A DNA stretch of 64,000 nt from Leptasterias polaris (taxonomy: Eukaryota > Echinodermata > Asteroidea > Forcipulatida > Asteriidae), in contig JAZGTN010000214.1 in the NCBI GenBank assembly GCA_037783415.1, positions 310,001 to 374,000 of the forward strand. Reading direction: 5' to 3'. The notes under the pieces are model-generated. The model saw only the letters and a program-made list of their open reading frames with translations. It searched no databases and had not been told where the DNA came from. Shown piece after piece: positions 1 to 13,614 of the stretch. Each line of letters starts with the position of its first letter. Positions within the stretch are counted from its first letter, which is position 1. A program made the position numbers and the translations under genes.

Positions 1-1254
1 CAAAAAAGTCAAAAACATGGATGATAAAACATAAAGAAGACAGCGCAGTTAAATTTATGTAAATACATGCAAATACATGTGCATGTATTTCACCAGAATA
101 TAAAGACAACTAAACAAACAAAACCATTGAAAATCTTATCCATTTAAGATTTTCTGTTTGCTCCAAAAAACTATTATCTCAAAAACTTCCAGGTGTGTTT
201 CATTTGGTACTAAAGTTACCTTTAACTTAAACAAACATGATCGGATAATACTTTGCAAAGAACTATCTGGGGGCATCACAACCCTATACCATTGAGTCAG
301 CTTCATGGTTGAATTTACACCATCAAATATCTGTGACAAGTAAAATAAAGCTGCGAAACACAGCTTGCTGTGCTCTACAAGTACTATAAATAGACTACCT
401 TCCAAATGAAATTGGCACATATGGGAATTGCGGTCTTCTGTCAGACACTTGTATAATGCATTGTTACTGATCACGTTTTACTACAAACAGAACCTGATCA
501 AACCACTTCCACACAAAAACAAGACTGAGTTTGAGTCTTATTAATGACTGTTGACATTTTTGCATTTATAAACAGTAGAGAATTCCATTTCATGGATTTT
601 CTGAAATATTGTTACTGTCTGTGATGACGCCATCTTGTTTTTATTCCATTCACCTCAATGGTAACCCAAACTGAGGCTAGAAGGATCAATAGTCTCGTTC
701 CTTTCTGAGAATAAGTGAGAAATGGCCTAGCGCATCTATGAAGTGGTCTCATAACTGAATCCCACAAATAATTACTCAATTAGTACTCTGTGGTTTATAT
801 TTCTATGGTTGAAGTCAACTAACCACATGTGGAGAAAATCACAAGGAAATTGGTCTTGAGGGAAAATTTGTCAAATCAATTAACAAACAGGGATCTCTGT
901 TGCAAAATGTATACCCCCCACAGCATAAAAAATGCATGAACCTTCAGTACTATAGGAGCTGAAAACGTCAAGGAAATTTTTATTATTTGCTTAGAAATGG
1001 CAACTGCTACGGTTACTGTTTGCCAACTATAAATGCCAAGGCCAGCCCTGTCAAACTCAGGAATTAATTATAATATTGTGAAGGATTTAAAACCACCGCT
1101 TAGGTGTATATTTAAAAAACATTCCACATTACAGTGTGATGTTTTAGAAGGTTGCAAATTTACTGCATGAATTATTTTACTTAAAGTTATGGTGTGGCTA
1201 AAGTGAACTGTTCCTATTCATGTAACTCCCCATTTGAATAAAGACAAATACTAC
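1..1254. other. Non-coding stretch without a recognisable gene
   Basis: AT-rich sequence with no reading frame that looks like protein and no convincing exon. An imperfect palindrome around 62-92 (ATACATGCAAATACATGTGCATGTATTT region) and a GATGACGCCATCTTG motif near 623, which resembles a YY1 site on the minus strand, are the only structured items. Likely intronic or intergenic. Confidence 0.6.
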
Positions 1255-1600
1255 CACAGGGCTCCAAATTTACACTGGACCACAGGCCCACGGCCAGTGA
1301 TTTCAGCACCAGGCCAGTAAACTTAGGAAAGGAAAAATCCTGCAGTCTGGTGTTTTTGAAAAAAAATACTTCACTGTGTACCTTTAATTTTTAAAATTAT
1401 TTCCAAATGTTGACTTTTGAGTGTTGAAGTCTGTTTTAAGTATTATCATACTTGACATTATAAGATAAATCTTCTCGTAGTGCTTGTTCAAATAAAAACA
1501 GTTAAAAAATGAAACTGTGTAGATGTGGTTTTTTTACTTTAACTCCGGTCTTGTAACAAATTTTCTGGTCCAGTGAAAAGTTTGAACCAAAGATCTGGCA
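1255..1600. repeat. Degenerate GGCCAGT/CTGGTCC-type dispersed repeat
   Basis: The left side reads CTCCAAATTTACACTGGACC followed by CCCACGGCCAGTG. The right side near 1562 reads TTTTCTGGTCCAGTGAAAAG. The same vocabulary (ggtccgctggccaaa, actagtcaaa, ccagtgaaaa) recurs at 21675-22719, 43195-43440, 44080-44312 and 53555-53660, so I group these as one family of old elements. The boundaries here are approximate. Confidence 0.4.
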
Positions 1601-2122
1601 GTCTCGTGAATTTTCCCCCAATCTGACAATGTTTCATGGAAGAGCACTGACTGAGAGTTAGTTGAGGGTAAAGACTAAATGCCAGGCCAATCAGAGAGAC
1701 AGACGGAGAGCTAGGAGTGATGGGAAGACTTGGAGATATTTGACATTTTTATGTTATGGAGTTGAGCATGATCCTGTTAGTCAGGTGGTCCCCCCCCCAT
1801 GTTTAAACCAGGTCAAGCTTCTATACCACACCACACTTGAAGGAGATTGTGATAAAGGTTGGCCTTTAAGAGGGGGGGGGGTATTCAAAGATGATCTACA
1901 GATGTAGGTTGATGTTGGTTGACAGGGCAAAGGAAGGGGAAACAACAAGGAAGCGGGGGGACCAAACAACAAGATGGTACAATGTTGTTGTTTTTGTGTG
2001 TGTATTTTTTATTTTTTATTTTTTTTGGGGGGGATGTTGATTTGGTTCGTTTTTTGTGGGTTTTTTCCCCCCTTTTTCTTTTCCCATTTCTATTTTCAAA
2101 AGACAATGCAAAGGCTCTATAG

Positions 2123-2642
2123 CAAAAATTCTTTCTCCTCATGACATACTCTAACTGGGTGCTAAATTCCATGCTTGTATCATCAACGGCACAATTCCCC
2201 CAAATATTTTCTCCTATCTGCCCCACTAGATGAGTGCTTCACAGACAACAATTTTTTAGAGAGTCTAATACTGCAGCAAATTAGCAACTCCGAATTTCTA
2301 AAAGAAATACTTTTTTCTTTCTTGAATCCAAAAGGAGAAATTGTGTGAAGTGAAAAACAGGCCGATATATCACGTTCAGAGTTTCCTCTTAGGGCAGTTA
2401 GGGATGACATATCCAAAGCCCTTCTACATATAGGCATCATCCTCCTACAGCAGGAGATGGAAGCATGTTGTCAGGATTTCATTCAAGCACCTAGCCAGAG
2501 GCTCCGAGCTGTTAGTCTCCGCATGAGGAGACACATGGGCATTGAGTACGGTCTCCTGCGTGGGTTCCCTACTCATAATGTGGCTAATACTCTTGAAATA
2601 CAACTAGCAATGAGCATGGTGCTAAAAGCCCTGGAAATGTAA
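2123..2642 (+). pseudogene. Unrecognised protein-like stretch with an in-frame stop
   Basis: One plus-strand frame reads like real protein from about 2230 to the TAA at 2640-2642, broken only by a TGA near 2347. Representative peptides are DNNFLESLILQQISNSEFLK before the stop and LHIGIILLQQEMEACCQDF and RLRAVSLRMRRHMGIEYGLL after it. The amphipathic leucine-rich pattern suggests an alpha-helical protein. A polypyrimidine tract ending in TAG precedes position 2230, and another AG precedes 2123, so an exon could begin at either. A neighbouring frame from 2141 (MTYSNWVLNSMLVSS) is also protein-like, which would require a frameshift near 2221. I do not recognise the family. It may be a decayed gene copy, a transposon fragment, or chance; the lack of room for a normal intron around the TGA favours a broken copy. 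Confidence 0.35.
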
Positions 2643-3544
2643 CAACTGTATCAGATTGTTGTTGCGGGCTTTCTACGAGCATCAGTAAATTGTGTTTGAT
2701 AATCAGTGATGCAGCCTTCCTATAAAGAAAACCAAAGAATCTTAATGATCATAACTTATTAGAACATCCAACCTGAGCTCTTATTGCACATTATGAAACC
2801 AAATTATTATCATTACAAGACTAAAAACATCCTGGGAAACACACAGAAACATTGCATGTTGGAATAAAAATTGCTTGTGTCAAACCCTCTAGTACAGTTC
2901 TTAAGAAAATACATGTGAAGTCTCCCAGTTTTCAATTCTGTATTCAAAGAAAAATAAACAAACAGTAAGGAAGAATTGTAAACAATGTTGTCCCCCTCTC
3001 AGACACAACCATCCCGTGGGGCTCAAAACAAAACTACACACTGGAGGGCGAGTTCCATTAGGTAATATTCAAATCAAACAAACAGAGATCTGGAATGGAG
3101 ACAGGATGGCAAGAGACTGGCTAGAAATTATACTTGCTGAGATTAGCATGATTATTTGATATTCTCCAAACCGGTGACAGATATAACATAGCAGAGAAAA
3201 GGTCAAGGATGGGAATTGGACGGCTGTGAAGAGAATATGAAGAGGGATCTCTAAGTCATAATCAAGGAGGATTCTGTCACAAACTGCTGCTGTATTTGTT
3301 GTATAGCTGACTTCTTGTTAGACTGTTAGCTACATCGGTCATTCAAAAAATTTATAAATGTAGGTTTTCATGAATCAAATGTAGTCAATTTTGAGGTTTG
3401 CTCAGGATTGTCTTGTGCTCAGGAATTTCTTGAATTTATGATTTTTTAAAATATATTTTCATTTCTAATTCGCAATGATAGAAATCATTGGCTCAGTGAT
3501 ATGAGGTCCTTATTAGGCAAAATGGACAAAAACGACAACAGCTA
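2643..3544. other. Non-coding stretch, nothing recognised
   Basis: No exon-like frame, RNA gene or clear repeat is visible. It is ordinary AT-rich spacer or intron sequence. Confidence 0.5.
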
Positions 3545-3705
3545 TATAAAACTAATCAGTGCTTCCTGCTTCCTGTGGGGAACAATCCACTGGCTACGGA
3601 TGCAGTGGTCATGGGTTCGAATCCCATGGGTTTTGAAGCCTTTCTGCAAGACTCCGAAAGCTTGGAGTATTCAATGCTTATCACACATCCGCGTCAGGTA
3701 AAAAC
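3545..3705 (+). repeat. tRNA-derived SINE fragment
   Basis: The core GGGTTCGAATCCCA at 3615-3628 is a near-perfect RNA polymerase III B box inside a T-arm-like inverted repeat. It is followed by a body (CTGCAAGACTCCGAAAGC, then TATTCAATGCTTATCACAC) that also follows the B box at 47060-47140. The B box plus this shared tail identify a tRNA-headed SINE rather than a tRNA gene, because no acceptor stem closes the cloverleaf. A weaker relative lies at about 3890-3990 (GGGTTTGAGTGCTGCC, then GAACTCAAGGCATCGAG). Confidence 0.6.
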
Positions 3706-4107
3706 CAAAATAACAAACTCATCTTTCTTTTATTGTTAAAGATCTGCTGATTAAATGGAAAAACTACTAAAAATAGAGGTTGCCGATTTAAAAGTAAGTT
3801 CATACATTCACAATGAGCAGAACATCAAAAATATCTAAGTACTGCTTAGTGTTGCCTTGTTGGCAATAAAATGCAATAACACATGGGATCGAGGGTTTGA
3901 GTGCTGCCTTAGGCGGGTATGAATTCTTTACTTCAGGAACTCAAGGCATCGAGTATAAAATGCTAACGACATTGGGCAAACAAAAGACTATAACAAGTCA
4001 TCAGGATTATGCTGCTTGGTTAAAAAAAAACACTGATGTCAAATTCATATAAGAACACATAGTTCTGTGTTGCATACACTCTGTGGACGACAATTTTTTT
4101 CATTTAA

Positions 4108-4109
<2 letters not shown>

Positions 4110-4156
<47 letters not shown>
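4110..4156. repeat. (TTGA)n microsatellite
   Basis: About eleven uninterrupted TTGA/GATT units. It is an ordinary length-variable tetranucleotide repeat. Confidence 0.95.
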
Positions 4157-7100
4157 TCAGTTTAAAAATACAAAACATGGTCAGCAGTATCACAAAAATA
4201 TTTAAAAATTACATGCTTACAAAACTCTTTTGTTCTGTGCACTTAAGAAAAAGCATATTCTTAAGCTTGTGTGGACATGTGAAAGTCCACATAGTGTTTC
4301 AAGTCCCTATATGAAGTGGACTTCTTTTGTTCTCAGGTCCACACTTCAACACTTAAATCCCACCTATGAGCATCACAAAAAGGTATTCATTTGAAACACA
4401 CTTATTTGAAAATACACTATTTGCTGTAGCAGTCACAACACTGTCTGTTCTTTCCCAAAATGAGCATAATGTTGACCCTAAATCAACAAAGTGACAGAGA
4501 GAAAGTTTGTTGTTGGACCATTTTGTTGTCTGTAAACAAGACCAGCTGGAACAAACGCAGACAGACAGTTCAGAACCAATAAACAGCTTAGAAATAAATC
4601 AAACAAAACTGGAAGAAACAACAACTCTCCTTTTACTTCTACCCATCATATTGGGATAACAATTCTCGGCATTCTGAAATGTTTGGGTGTCCTCACCACA
4701 AACATCAATCCAGTACTGACAAACAAAGGGATGAAGCAACATCACAATTCCATCTAATCTTCCCTTACAAGGGATGGGACAAAATTACTAATATTTGCAC
4801 TACTCGCTGATTGAGGTTCGGAACAGCTGCTGGTTTAGACCTACTTGAGGGGTAAGGGGGGTAGTGTTTACATAAAAGAGTCATTTATAATGAATTATAA
4901 TGTACTGTCTAAATATTGATAAGTCAGATTATTCTCATGGACTGGGCGACATTGTTGGGATTTTTATTGGCCAAATTAGGGCATTTTGATGTCACAACTG
5001 GAATTTTACAAATTGAAACCGTCAGACTGCTAAAACAAATGCTTTCTGTACATGTATGCATTTTGCCCGGATCCTTGCAGCAATTTTTCTTTTGTTTTTT
5101 GCATTGATTGTTTACGTTAGCAATATACACAAACACCAAATTATTGCACATGTTTATTACCGCTAATTGCAGTAATTGCAGTATGCAAATGAATAGCATC
5201 ATGTATTATTCATGCTATAATTTGACATTGCCCCACCTCCTTTCACCAGGGTTGAGAACAGGTTTAAATGCAAACTATCAAACCGTTCTAATTTTACCCA
5301 CTTTAAGTGCATCACATCATGTTCACTCACAAGATTCATCCATCTACATGTAGTATCCAACCTTCACACAGTTTTTAACCATCAGGAAAAAGTTGTTGCA
5401 AAAAGAAGCGATTCACTTCAGGGACCGGGAAAATAGGTCACCCAGAAGAAAACAATCACACATTGACCCAAATATTATTGCCCACCAACAGCACAAGTCC
5501 CAAGACTATTTCATAATAATGTGGGGGTGAAAGGGGCGACTGGGTAATAATCCTGCCCAGCTCAGAGTAAACAAACACCAGACTAATGGAAGGGGGTCTG
5601 GAGGTGGTTGTGCTGGTAGGGGATCTCCCTAGGGGGGACGGTAAGGACAGGGTTGAGGTGAACAATACATGCTCAGGCATGACAATGCTGTAAGTCTGCA
5701 GTAAACCTACACTCCTTCAGGGATTCTTAGGAGTGGATGTAATGGGAACCTGTAGAGACTTCTTAGAAAGAGATGTGTATTGTCTTAACATGAGACTGGC
5801 TGGTTTTCTGAGTCAAGTGACACTGCATTGCACACCATACTGTGAGTCATCACATCATTGTAAAACGAGCACACTTGGTAGGAGGCTTGGAAGGCACTAA
5901 CAAGTCCATGAGATTATGGAAAAGGTGTTCATTTTCATTTTGCTAAATATTTTTGATACAATTTAAATACTAAAGTTTTGGGGAAAATGTTTATGCTGCA
6001 TTCATGTCAGTAAAAACTTGATGTGGAAAGCTGGAAAATATGACTGAGTGGAGAAGCCACAAACTCCATGCAAAACCTATACAAGGCATTTTAACACCAG
6101 AAAAACAGGATCTTACATTCATTGAGCCAAGGTATGCCTGATACCACCTCCACTTCTTTCCAGTATGAACATGATTAGTCACCAGTTAATTCAGAATTTT
6201 GTATCATAAACAGTCTCATAAACTCAGGGCAAGACCAAGGCGAGCACTGCAGGTAAACTTGTTATCCAAATATCATCAACTCAGTGCAGTGCAATAAGGT
6301 CGCAAATCTGATAATTTCATATCTGTATTGATCAAGACCCTTTTAAATGAAAAATATGTATAAATTTGAAGATATAAATCAAAAAGCGCAAATAATTGAT
6401 TTACTTAGAAAATGGATGTTTCTTTTTGACAAACAATTCTTTTGGAGACTACTCTTGATCAACAAAACTCCATTATGTTCTGGCAACAATACATTATTGT
6501 CTGTCTATTGACTGTCCTCTTAGCATCAAACTTGTGCAGACTAAATAAAAACATCAAAATCAGAGTACACATGTCCAGTGCACATTATATACAAAGACGA
6601 CAAGAATGTGTACAATTCAAGTATATTCCACGCGACACAGTATAAGAACAGCTGCTTTGAACGACCTACAGTCGTTCACCCTGTAGATGACCTGCGTGCT
6701 AATCAATGTAAGCAAAAAACAACAGTCACAAATTAGATCAACAATTTACATGCCATTTTCATTCCTGACGGTGAGATCGACCACACTCTGTCAGTACACC
6801 ATGACTCAGCTATCAGGATAGACAAACTATGGAACGGAATTCCATTCACCAAAACAATTGATAAACATTTTGACATTTTATTAAAATAAAAGGGGAAAAC
6901 TTAATCAAAATGTCTCTCAAACTTTGCTATTTTTACAAGTTTTATTTTTGTATGTAATCAAGTGCCCAAGTACCATGCACGATCAAAAAGAACAAAAAAA
7001 CTTCAAATTGATCTGGACCCATAAATTGCAAAACTTTTGTCCTGAATGCCCCCCCCCCCCCCCCCCCCAGTTTTGAAAAATCCTTGGGAGAATCCTGTAA

Positions 7101-9870
7101 AGGTTGCCAGATAGAAAAACTGGGCTACAATATTTTGAAATTTTTTTTACAATGTTTTAATTTTCCATACAATTTGTGTGCTCTATAACTAGAAAAAGGG
7201 GGCCACAACAGGAACAAATAGGCCTACCATCTTCCGGTAAAAGGCACACCATAAAACGTGTACGGTTTAAAACTTGGTGGGACCATGTAGCTCCAAGGTG
7301 GGACTGAGGATAATATTGTGTAACTTGAAAGCCTTTACACAGTCATTTTGGACACAGCTGGGTCCTGTCCACGATGCTATGAAACATTCCGCCTACAGTC
7401 TACCAGATTTACATCCTCGCTCCCAATGAACTGAAGAAGTTGGTAATAAACCCCACATGAAACACAACATCCCTCACTGTGCAGGTTGAACACATCAAAC
7501 AAACTTATCCAAATACAATGCTCCCAAGATTCTCTTTTAATAGAAAAAGTCAAACTTGTAACACAATACCAATCCAAGACATTTTAAGTGAATCACTAAT
7601 GTAAGTTTTTTCTTACATTGAAACCCAATGCAAATGGGTCTCGTAATTCAAACATAGTTCTGCACATCTGTCAGAAAATAATGAGCTCTTGTGATGCCTA
7701 TAGGGTGTGATTAAAAGGCTTTATAAGAACTGTGTATAAAATTATATATCTTTACTACAAGGTAATTAGATATCCAGTTGTACACAGCTTTTCTTACCTG
7801 AGTACCATTTACTAAAATTTGCAACATTGTAACTTTATGCACACAGTGCCTGGCTTACAGCACAACCCTTGAATAGTGCAATAAATTTCTATCTATTCAT
7901 TTACCGATACGAATGGCTCAATTCTTAACGGCTATTCAACCAAAACAAACATGCTTTCAATTTCTTTCACCTGCTTTTCACTCGGGCAACGGTTGAGATT
8001 TGAGAATGAGCCTACATGAAATATTATCGCTCCAATAATAAGGGACCAGAAAATTTGGATAAGCGATTTGAAATCTCCAAGGAAAAGAAACTTTACCTTG
8101 AATTCTTAAGACTAGACTTTCTGTGGGAAAACAAATATCCTTATCGATTGGCGAGACGCTTTCTCTGGGAAACTCTTCCGACTGCTACATGTAACATGAG
8201 AGAGAATTAGGGGCAGCATCTTCAAGGAAATTTATTTGAAATATGAGACTAACCCTCTTCCATCCAATCGGATGTTGGGGACCTAAATTACATCTCCCTT
8301 TACAAGGTAATTGTTTAATTTAAGAGCAATTTTCTGCGGAAATGACATTATTATTGTCCAACACAATTTTGTGTGTGTGCGAAATGGATTCTGGGGTGTA
8401 TGCTTCAAGATTTTACTATAGTCTGTCCATCTGAAGTATCTGTTAAACCACTTATTGCTTGGAATAATTAGGTTACTCCACTCTGATGTACACCATGAGG
8501 TCTTACTGATGACTGTGTAGAGTTGGATGCCTAATTACTTTACAGCCTGGATCATCAGGCCCAATTCCATGGCTCTCCTTCACTGTAAGCAAAAATGTGC
8601 ACTGGAGTCATTCAGGCTACTAAAGCAGTCTTCACTTAACTTTCAAGTAAAGACAGAATTTAAAACAGACCAAGAGAATGTTGTACATTTTTTAAACAGG
8701 ACTGAACCCCACTTCAATTACCCACTGACCCTGTGTCTTTATACCCCCCCCCCCCTCCCTCTGATGAATAATGCATATGTGTTCTCTTTAAAAACCTGAA
8801 CAACAACAAAACAAATCTTTTACAAGATCATACACATGTTAGCAGATTCTTGAAATTCTTTGACATTCTACAAGATGTCCAACATTTACAAGACTACTCT
8901 GTACAGCAGTGGACACCAACAACTCATGTCACCATTGCAAGGTCCAGTTGGCACTTGTCTGTCTCAATACCAACTGACAGCTCACATGGTGTCCCTAATC
9001 AAGGACTCTACGACTTCAATTAATGTTACATGCTTCCACTGCAGATGTTCAACCTTAACAAGATTCCCCCATTCTTTGATGCTTGTGTGCTGTCTCTCAG
9101 ATGCATTATTCTACACATCAGCTGTGTCAACTGGTTGTCAAAAGTTACCAGGGAATCGCATGACCCCTTCTCTCCCTACCCCCCTCCCCTCCACAAGAAC
9201 TGTTTCTAGACAAATTAGACAGAGAATTTAACGTGTATGAAAGTATCAATAGACCTTCATTATGGTGCAGCCATCAAATTTTTCTCCCATTCAAAGCAAT
9301 GTCACCATACCAAGGCTGGAAGGAAAATAGTCAGGCCCCTTCCATGGTATTATGTTAATCAGTAGCCATGACTGATATGGTTGATAGGGGACAAGACGTA
9401 GATGATGGCGACAAGATTTCGTGAACAACCAACAGATAAAGCTGTAAAAGGAGACACTTGGTTTATTCTCAATTGTTCTGACTTTGCCAGTCTAGACCAC
9501 TGTAGTCACAATGTCTTCCACCGAAGATTTATTACATGATATGCCCATAGTACAAATTAATATCAATCTCTGCCAGGTAAAACCTTCAAATTGCAAAAAA
9601 AAACATGTTCAGATTTAATTTCAGTTGAAATTAAAGTAACTTAAGGCCAAGAACACATGACGAGGTAATGCTTATCAGCGTAACTAAACCAATGTGGTGT
9701 CAGACTTCACAGCGGCTTACTACAGCTACAGCCATAGCCATAGATAAAGACACTAAACTCAATCACAGCTCAAGGTTGGAAGCAGAAAGTAGTCCGACCT
9801 CTGTTTGTTAAATGGTTCTAAAATTATTGGTTTTTGGATGAGAAAACCAATTCCTCTAGTTTTAAATAAA
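4157..9870. other. Long gene-free stretch with homopolymers
   Basis: No reading frame longer than chance and no convincing exon. Poly-C tracts lie at 7050-7068 and 8745-8756. Around 7790-7860 the minus strand has MLQILVNGTQ running into a consensus donor GTAAGA, which could be a small exon but has no other support. At 9724-9745 a (CAGCTACAGCCATAG)-like run matches a GCCGTAGCTGTA run at 28165-28190. Confidence 0.5.
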
Positions 9871-9998
9871 GAACCAAGTTTGACTAGCCCACCGGCTACT
9901 TAAGAGCTAATTTGACTAGCCAGCTGGGCTAACTAACAGCCAAGTTTGACTAGCCAGCTGGGCTAACTAAGAACCAAGTTTGACTAGTCAGCCGGGGT
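9871..9998. repeat. Minisatellite of about 40 bp, just over three units
   Basis: Three to four imperfect units of about 40 bp built on CCAAGTTTGACTAGCCAGC followed by TGGGCTAACTAA. The word TTTGACTAGCCAGCTGG resembles the dispersed ACTAGTC/GGCCAGCTGG family noted elsewhere in the window, so the array may have grown from one such insertion. Confidence 0.8.
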
Positions 9999-11639
9999 TT
10001 TCTTAACTTATGTTTTCATGTCTGGTTAGTGACTACCTCAAGCCCTGCGTACAGCGATGACACAATGCTCTCTTTCCCAGTTTGTATCAATCCCACCCTT
10101 GACCTGATCTTGAACTTTCATTTACTTCACACCAGCGCAGAACTGGAGCAATTGCAGGGTTAATAGACAGCGTGCGACACAAATTATCTAGTTATATGCA
10201 CGCTGGCTGAGCTGTCCCATCCATCCAGAACAGAATATATGATAAGATGACAGCCCATCTTTATCATAAACAGGAGCTGGTTCATCTATGAATTACCATC
10301 TACGATTCTAAGATATCGTTTTTCTCACTGGGAATTTACATTATTTAGGGAGGGGGGAAGGGTGAGATTATTTGGAAAGTACCTGGCAGACTTTGAGTGT
10401 CAAATCCAGGAATGTTTAGAACCAGAAGTACATTTTATATGTGAAGCTTGTTTTTTAATATTAACATTGAAGTTTAACAGATCGGTAATTTGATGGAAAT
10501 AAATTTAATATTGTAATATTAATTATTGCCCTCCTATACGGTCTGAGGATTTTGTTTTTAATGATGGTTTTGTTCTGTCTAACCTGTTTCAAAATATCCA
10601 ACTTCCATTTAAAAAAATACAAATTTTACAATTCTTTTCAAATTTACAGCAACAAAGACCTGAGGAGATTTTTTGGGGTGTAAAACAATTTAAATATGAA
10701 ATAATTGCATGGGGGGATCTGGTTTGACCTTTACATAAAAAAATGTTCAAACTTTGTCTTTGGTTTGTTTCCACCAATACACAAATTACAGATATTCATA
10801 ATATATAAAACTCCACTGTTTCTTTTCAGAGAGGACAATGGCCTGTAATGTAGGGGCAGCTGGAACAACAAGTGCGCAGAGCTGGGGGCAGTGTGTGATG
10901 TTACTACCAGCCTCCTCTCAATAAAGGCAGGGGGATTTTGTAGGTCTAAATAATAAAAACAAAACGCCTGCTGTGTAGGAGGCTGGCACTCGCAATGGTT
11001 CCTTGAAGCTTTTGAAACAAGTCAATAATGGAAAACAAACAATAGATTCTCACCTGCCAAATAACCTGCTTTTAAGCCTTACAGTGTGGTTATGAAGAAA
11101 TGGTTATAATTGTGCCCATCATTGCTGAAAATGAAGAGACACCTTGGATTGTTTTTCTGTTTAAATTGTTTTGTTTTGGTTTTTATCATTGTTAGCAACT
11201 AGACTAGTATACTAGTTGATGTCTAAAATTGCGCATTTATAAGCGAGAGTTTGCAGTTTTTTCTAATCACACTGTTTCTTGTTATGTTAAATCATTACAT
11301 TCCAGCATATTACAATCCTCAGTTTCTGAATGGTCAACAACCGTGGGATGAATTCTTATATCCCAATCCAAAATCTTACATTGTATACCAAGTATAATGG
11401 TAACTCCTGTTGTACATATTGTGGACACTAAAAACTGTTTTCAAAACCAGGGCTTGGGTTCGGGTTTGGGCGTGGGTGCTGTCAGTTATTTAGAAAGCAT
11501 GTGCTTTCCTTACGGTGCTTCAAACAAGCAGATGGAACCCAAGCCCAAGCCATGGTTTTGTGCTAGATTGGTGTTAAAACCAATTAACGCATTGCAGTAA
11601 AGTGCACACAAACCTATGCGTATTATGGTCAATACGCAG
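9999..11639. other. Gene-free stretch
   Basis: No exon-like coding is visible. A loose inverted repeat lies at 11437-11565 (AAACCAGGGCTTGGGTTC against GAACCCAAGCCCAAGCC), probably a small foldback element. Confidence 0.5.
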
Positions 11640-12015
11640 GATGCACTATTTAATATCCCCCTTGCAAGCTGAAGGATCAGGGGCCTTTTCCAACCTTGAG
11701 CAACATCACACAGAGCCGGAGCTGCAGCATGATCCCAGATTTGGAAACAACCCTATTGAGTTGAGTTTGCCTCTTATCCCTTCTTACCCCCTGCCTTCTC
11801 TGAATGCTTTCTGCTTTTCTCCCTCCACTCTCTCTATTAATGTATTTCCACTTGACTACTCTTGCAACTCTTGTCTGCTTGTATGTGTGTTGTGTGTTGT
11901 CATTTAGCCTTCGAGAAAGACTCTGCTAGGGTCGAAACGTCAGGCCACTAACTTATTTTTTGCATTTATACCACAGGTCCTTTTGGTTGGTAAGCAGTTT
12001 GCAACAGCTAATTCT
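11640..12015 (+). repeat. Dispersed repeat with a GACTCTGC...GGTCGAAACGTC hairpin motif
   Basis: Contains GAAAGACTCTGCTAGGGTCG followed by AAACGTCAGG at about 11917-11943, where GAC/GTC can pair around a short loop just before GAAACGTC. From memory, hairpin-plus-GAAACGTC motifs are frequent in retroelement-derived repeats of invertebrates, including Penelope-like elements, some of which carry hammerhead ribozymes. The full hammerhead core (CUGANGA) is not present here. A related motif in opposite orientation lies at 14135-14180. Element boundaries and family are uncertain. Confidence 0.4.
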
Positions 12016-13614
12016 ATTTTCTCTTATCATTCTGCAAACATGCTGGACAAGTGGCTTGGACATCTACTCTCAAAGTCAAAACATGAACAGTTAAATTGAC
12101 TTTATGAGAGACCAATCAGAGTGTCCACACAAATACAACATAGAAGAGAAATTGTCCTCAGCCGTATAAAAAGAAAAGAACTATACTACCAATATGGACA
12201 GCTCTTTTTAAAAGCTAAGTACTGGCCAAGAATAGCAGCTAACTATTCATACAAATGATAGACTTGATGAATTCAATTCTATTACATCTGTTTGTTTGTG
12301 CTGTCATCCAATCTGCATTCCGACACTTAACCCAGCACTGCCATCCCACATAATTCAAGTTCAGATAAAAGTGGAAAAACCCCAAACAGCAAATGTCAAA
12401 TTCTAACATAAATCTAATGTCGGTTTAAGCTACTAGAGGTATTCATCTTCCCACAGAATGGTCTTACTTACAGAGCATGAAATTTGAAGGTAACTTTTAT
12501 CAATCACTGTCATTTTTCTTTCCCCAACAGCAAGAGCATGCAAAGGAGGACTTCTGCATGCCTGAAATTTCACTCTTATTACAAGGCTACATGCACTTAC
12601 CACATAGTAAGGACACCTCTGATAACAAGGGATAGCAACTTCTCCCATAAGATTCAAATTTGCTATCACACAATGATTGATAGTTAATCAAGGTCAAATC
12701 ATTTAAAGAATTTTAAGCAAATGTTATTTGCAAAGCAAAATGACTGTGGGCACCAGTCCCATGACTTCTCTATGATTAGCATTACGACGTACAGCATGTT
12801 CCTATGTCACAAATTTGTCCTCTTTCAGGGGATTAAAACAACCAAACGGTTCCAAAAACCAAAGGAATGCTTTGCCTCTAATGAATAGAGGTTGAATTGA
12901 ATTGAAAGGTTAGACAGTTTTTTCTTTCAACATGCTGTAACTTGTCACCACTAAGAGACAACCAGACTTCAAGATTGTTTTAAGAGACTGTCAACTTCTT
13001 TAAAGGGATAGAACAACTCTTTCCATCCGTCTTTTCTCCGGAAGAAATTGAAACAAGAATATGAAACATCAACACAAACATTTTTGATAAGTACTTCTTT
13101 CGACACAGTAGGTGTTCTTAAAAAGTAGTAATCTCCGAACAACCTTCAAAATGGTGCAAACTTTTGATATCCTTTTACACACATTGCACATTGGTGTTGG
13201 GTGAAACTTTGATGTTGAGTTCTCCAAATTGATCTGTGAATTTCAGTTGCTAAATGAATTAACTAACTGACATCGATAGCGATATCATACATCAACCCTG
13301 TTAATGAATTATTGAGAACACCTAAATGGCTTGACGACAAAGATGTTACATGGCATTTTAATAGACCATGTTACCTTTGTTTACAAAGTGGTGACCTTGT
13401 AGATTCTAAAGCGTTTCCCGCCGGGCAAGATACTACACAGGCATATGGGAAAATTTACATTTTGTGTCATAATTTTCACATAAATTCAAAATTTACAAAA
13501 GCAATAGCTGTACAGCTTTTGAGATGTCCTCCCTTTCTTCATATCAAAAGTTGAGAAAAATCAGACAGTGCAATCTCCTTAAAACATAAGATTTGTTGTT
13601 TTCTTCCATTGATC
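12016..13614. other. Gene-free stretch
   Basis: AT-rich sequence without a supported exon or RNA gene. Short reading frames on both strands here have no protein-like character. Confidence 0.5.

Noticed and set aside
7050..7068. Poly-C tract as a structural signal (i-motif)
   Set aside because: Single homopolymer run, common throughout the window and prone to sequencing error.
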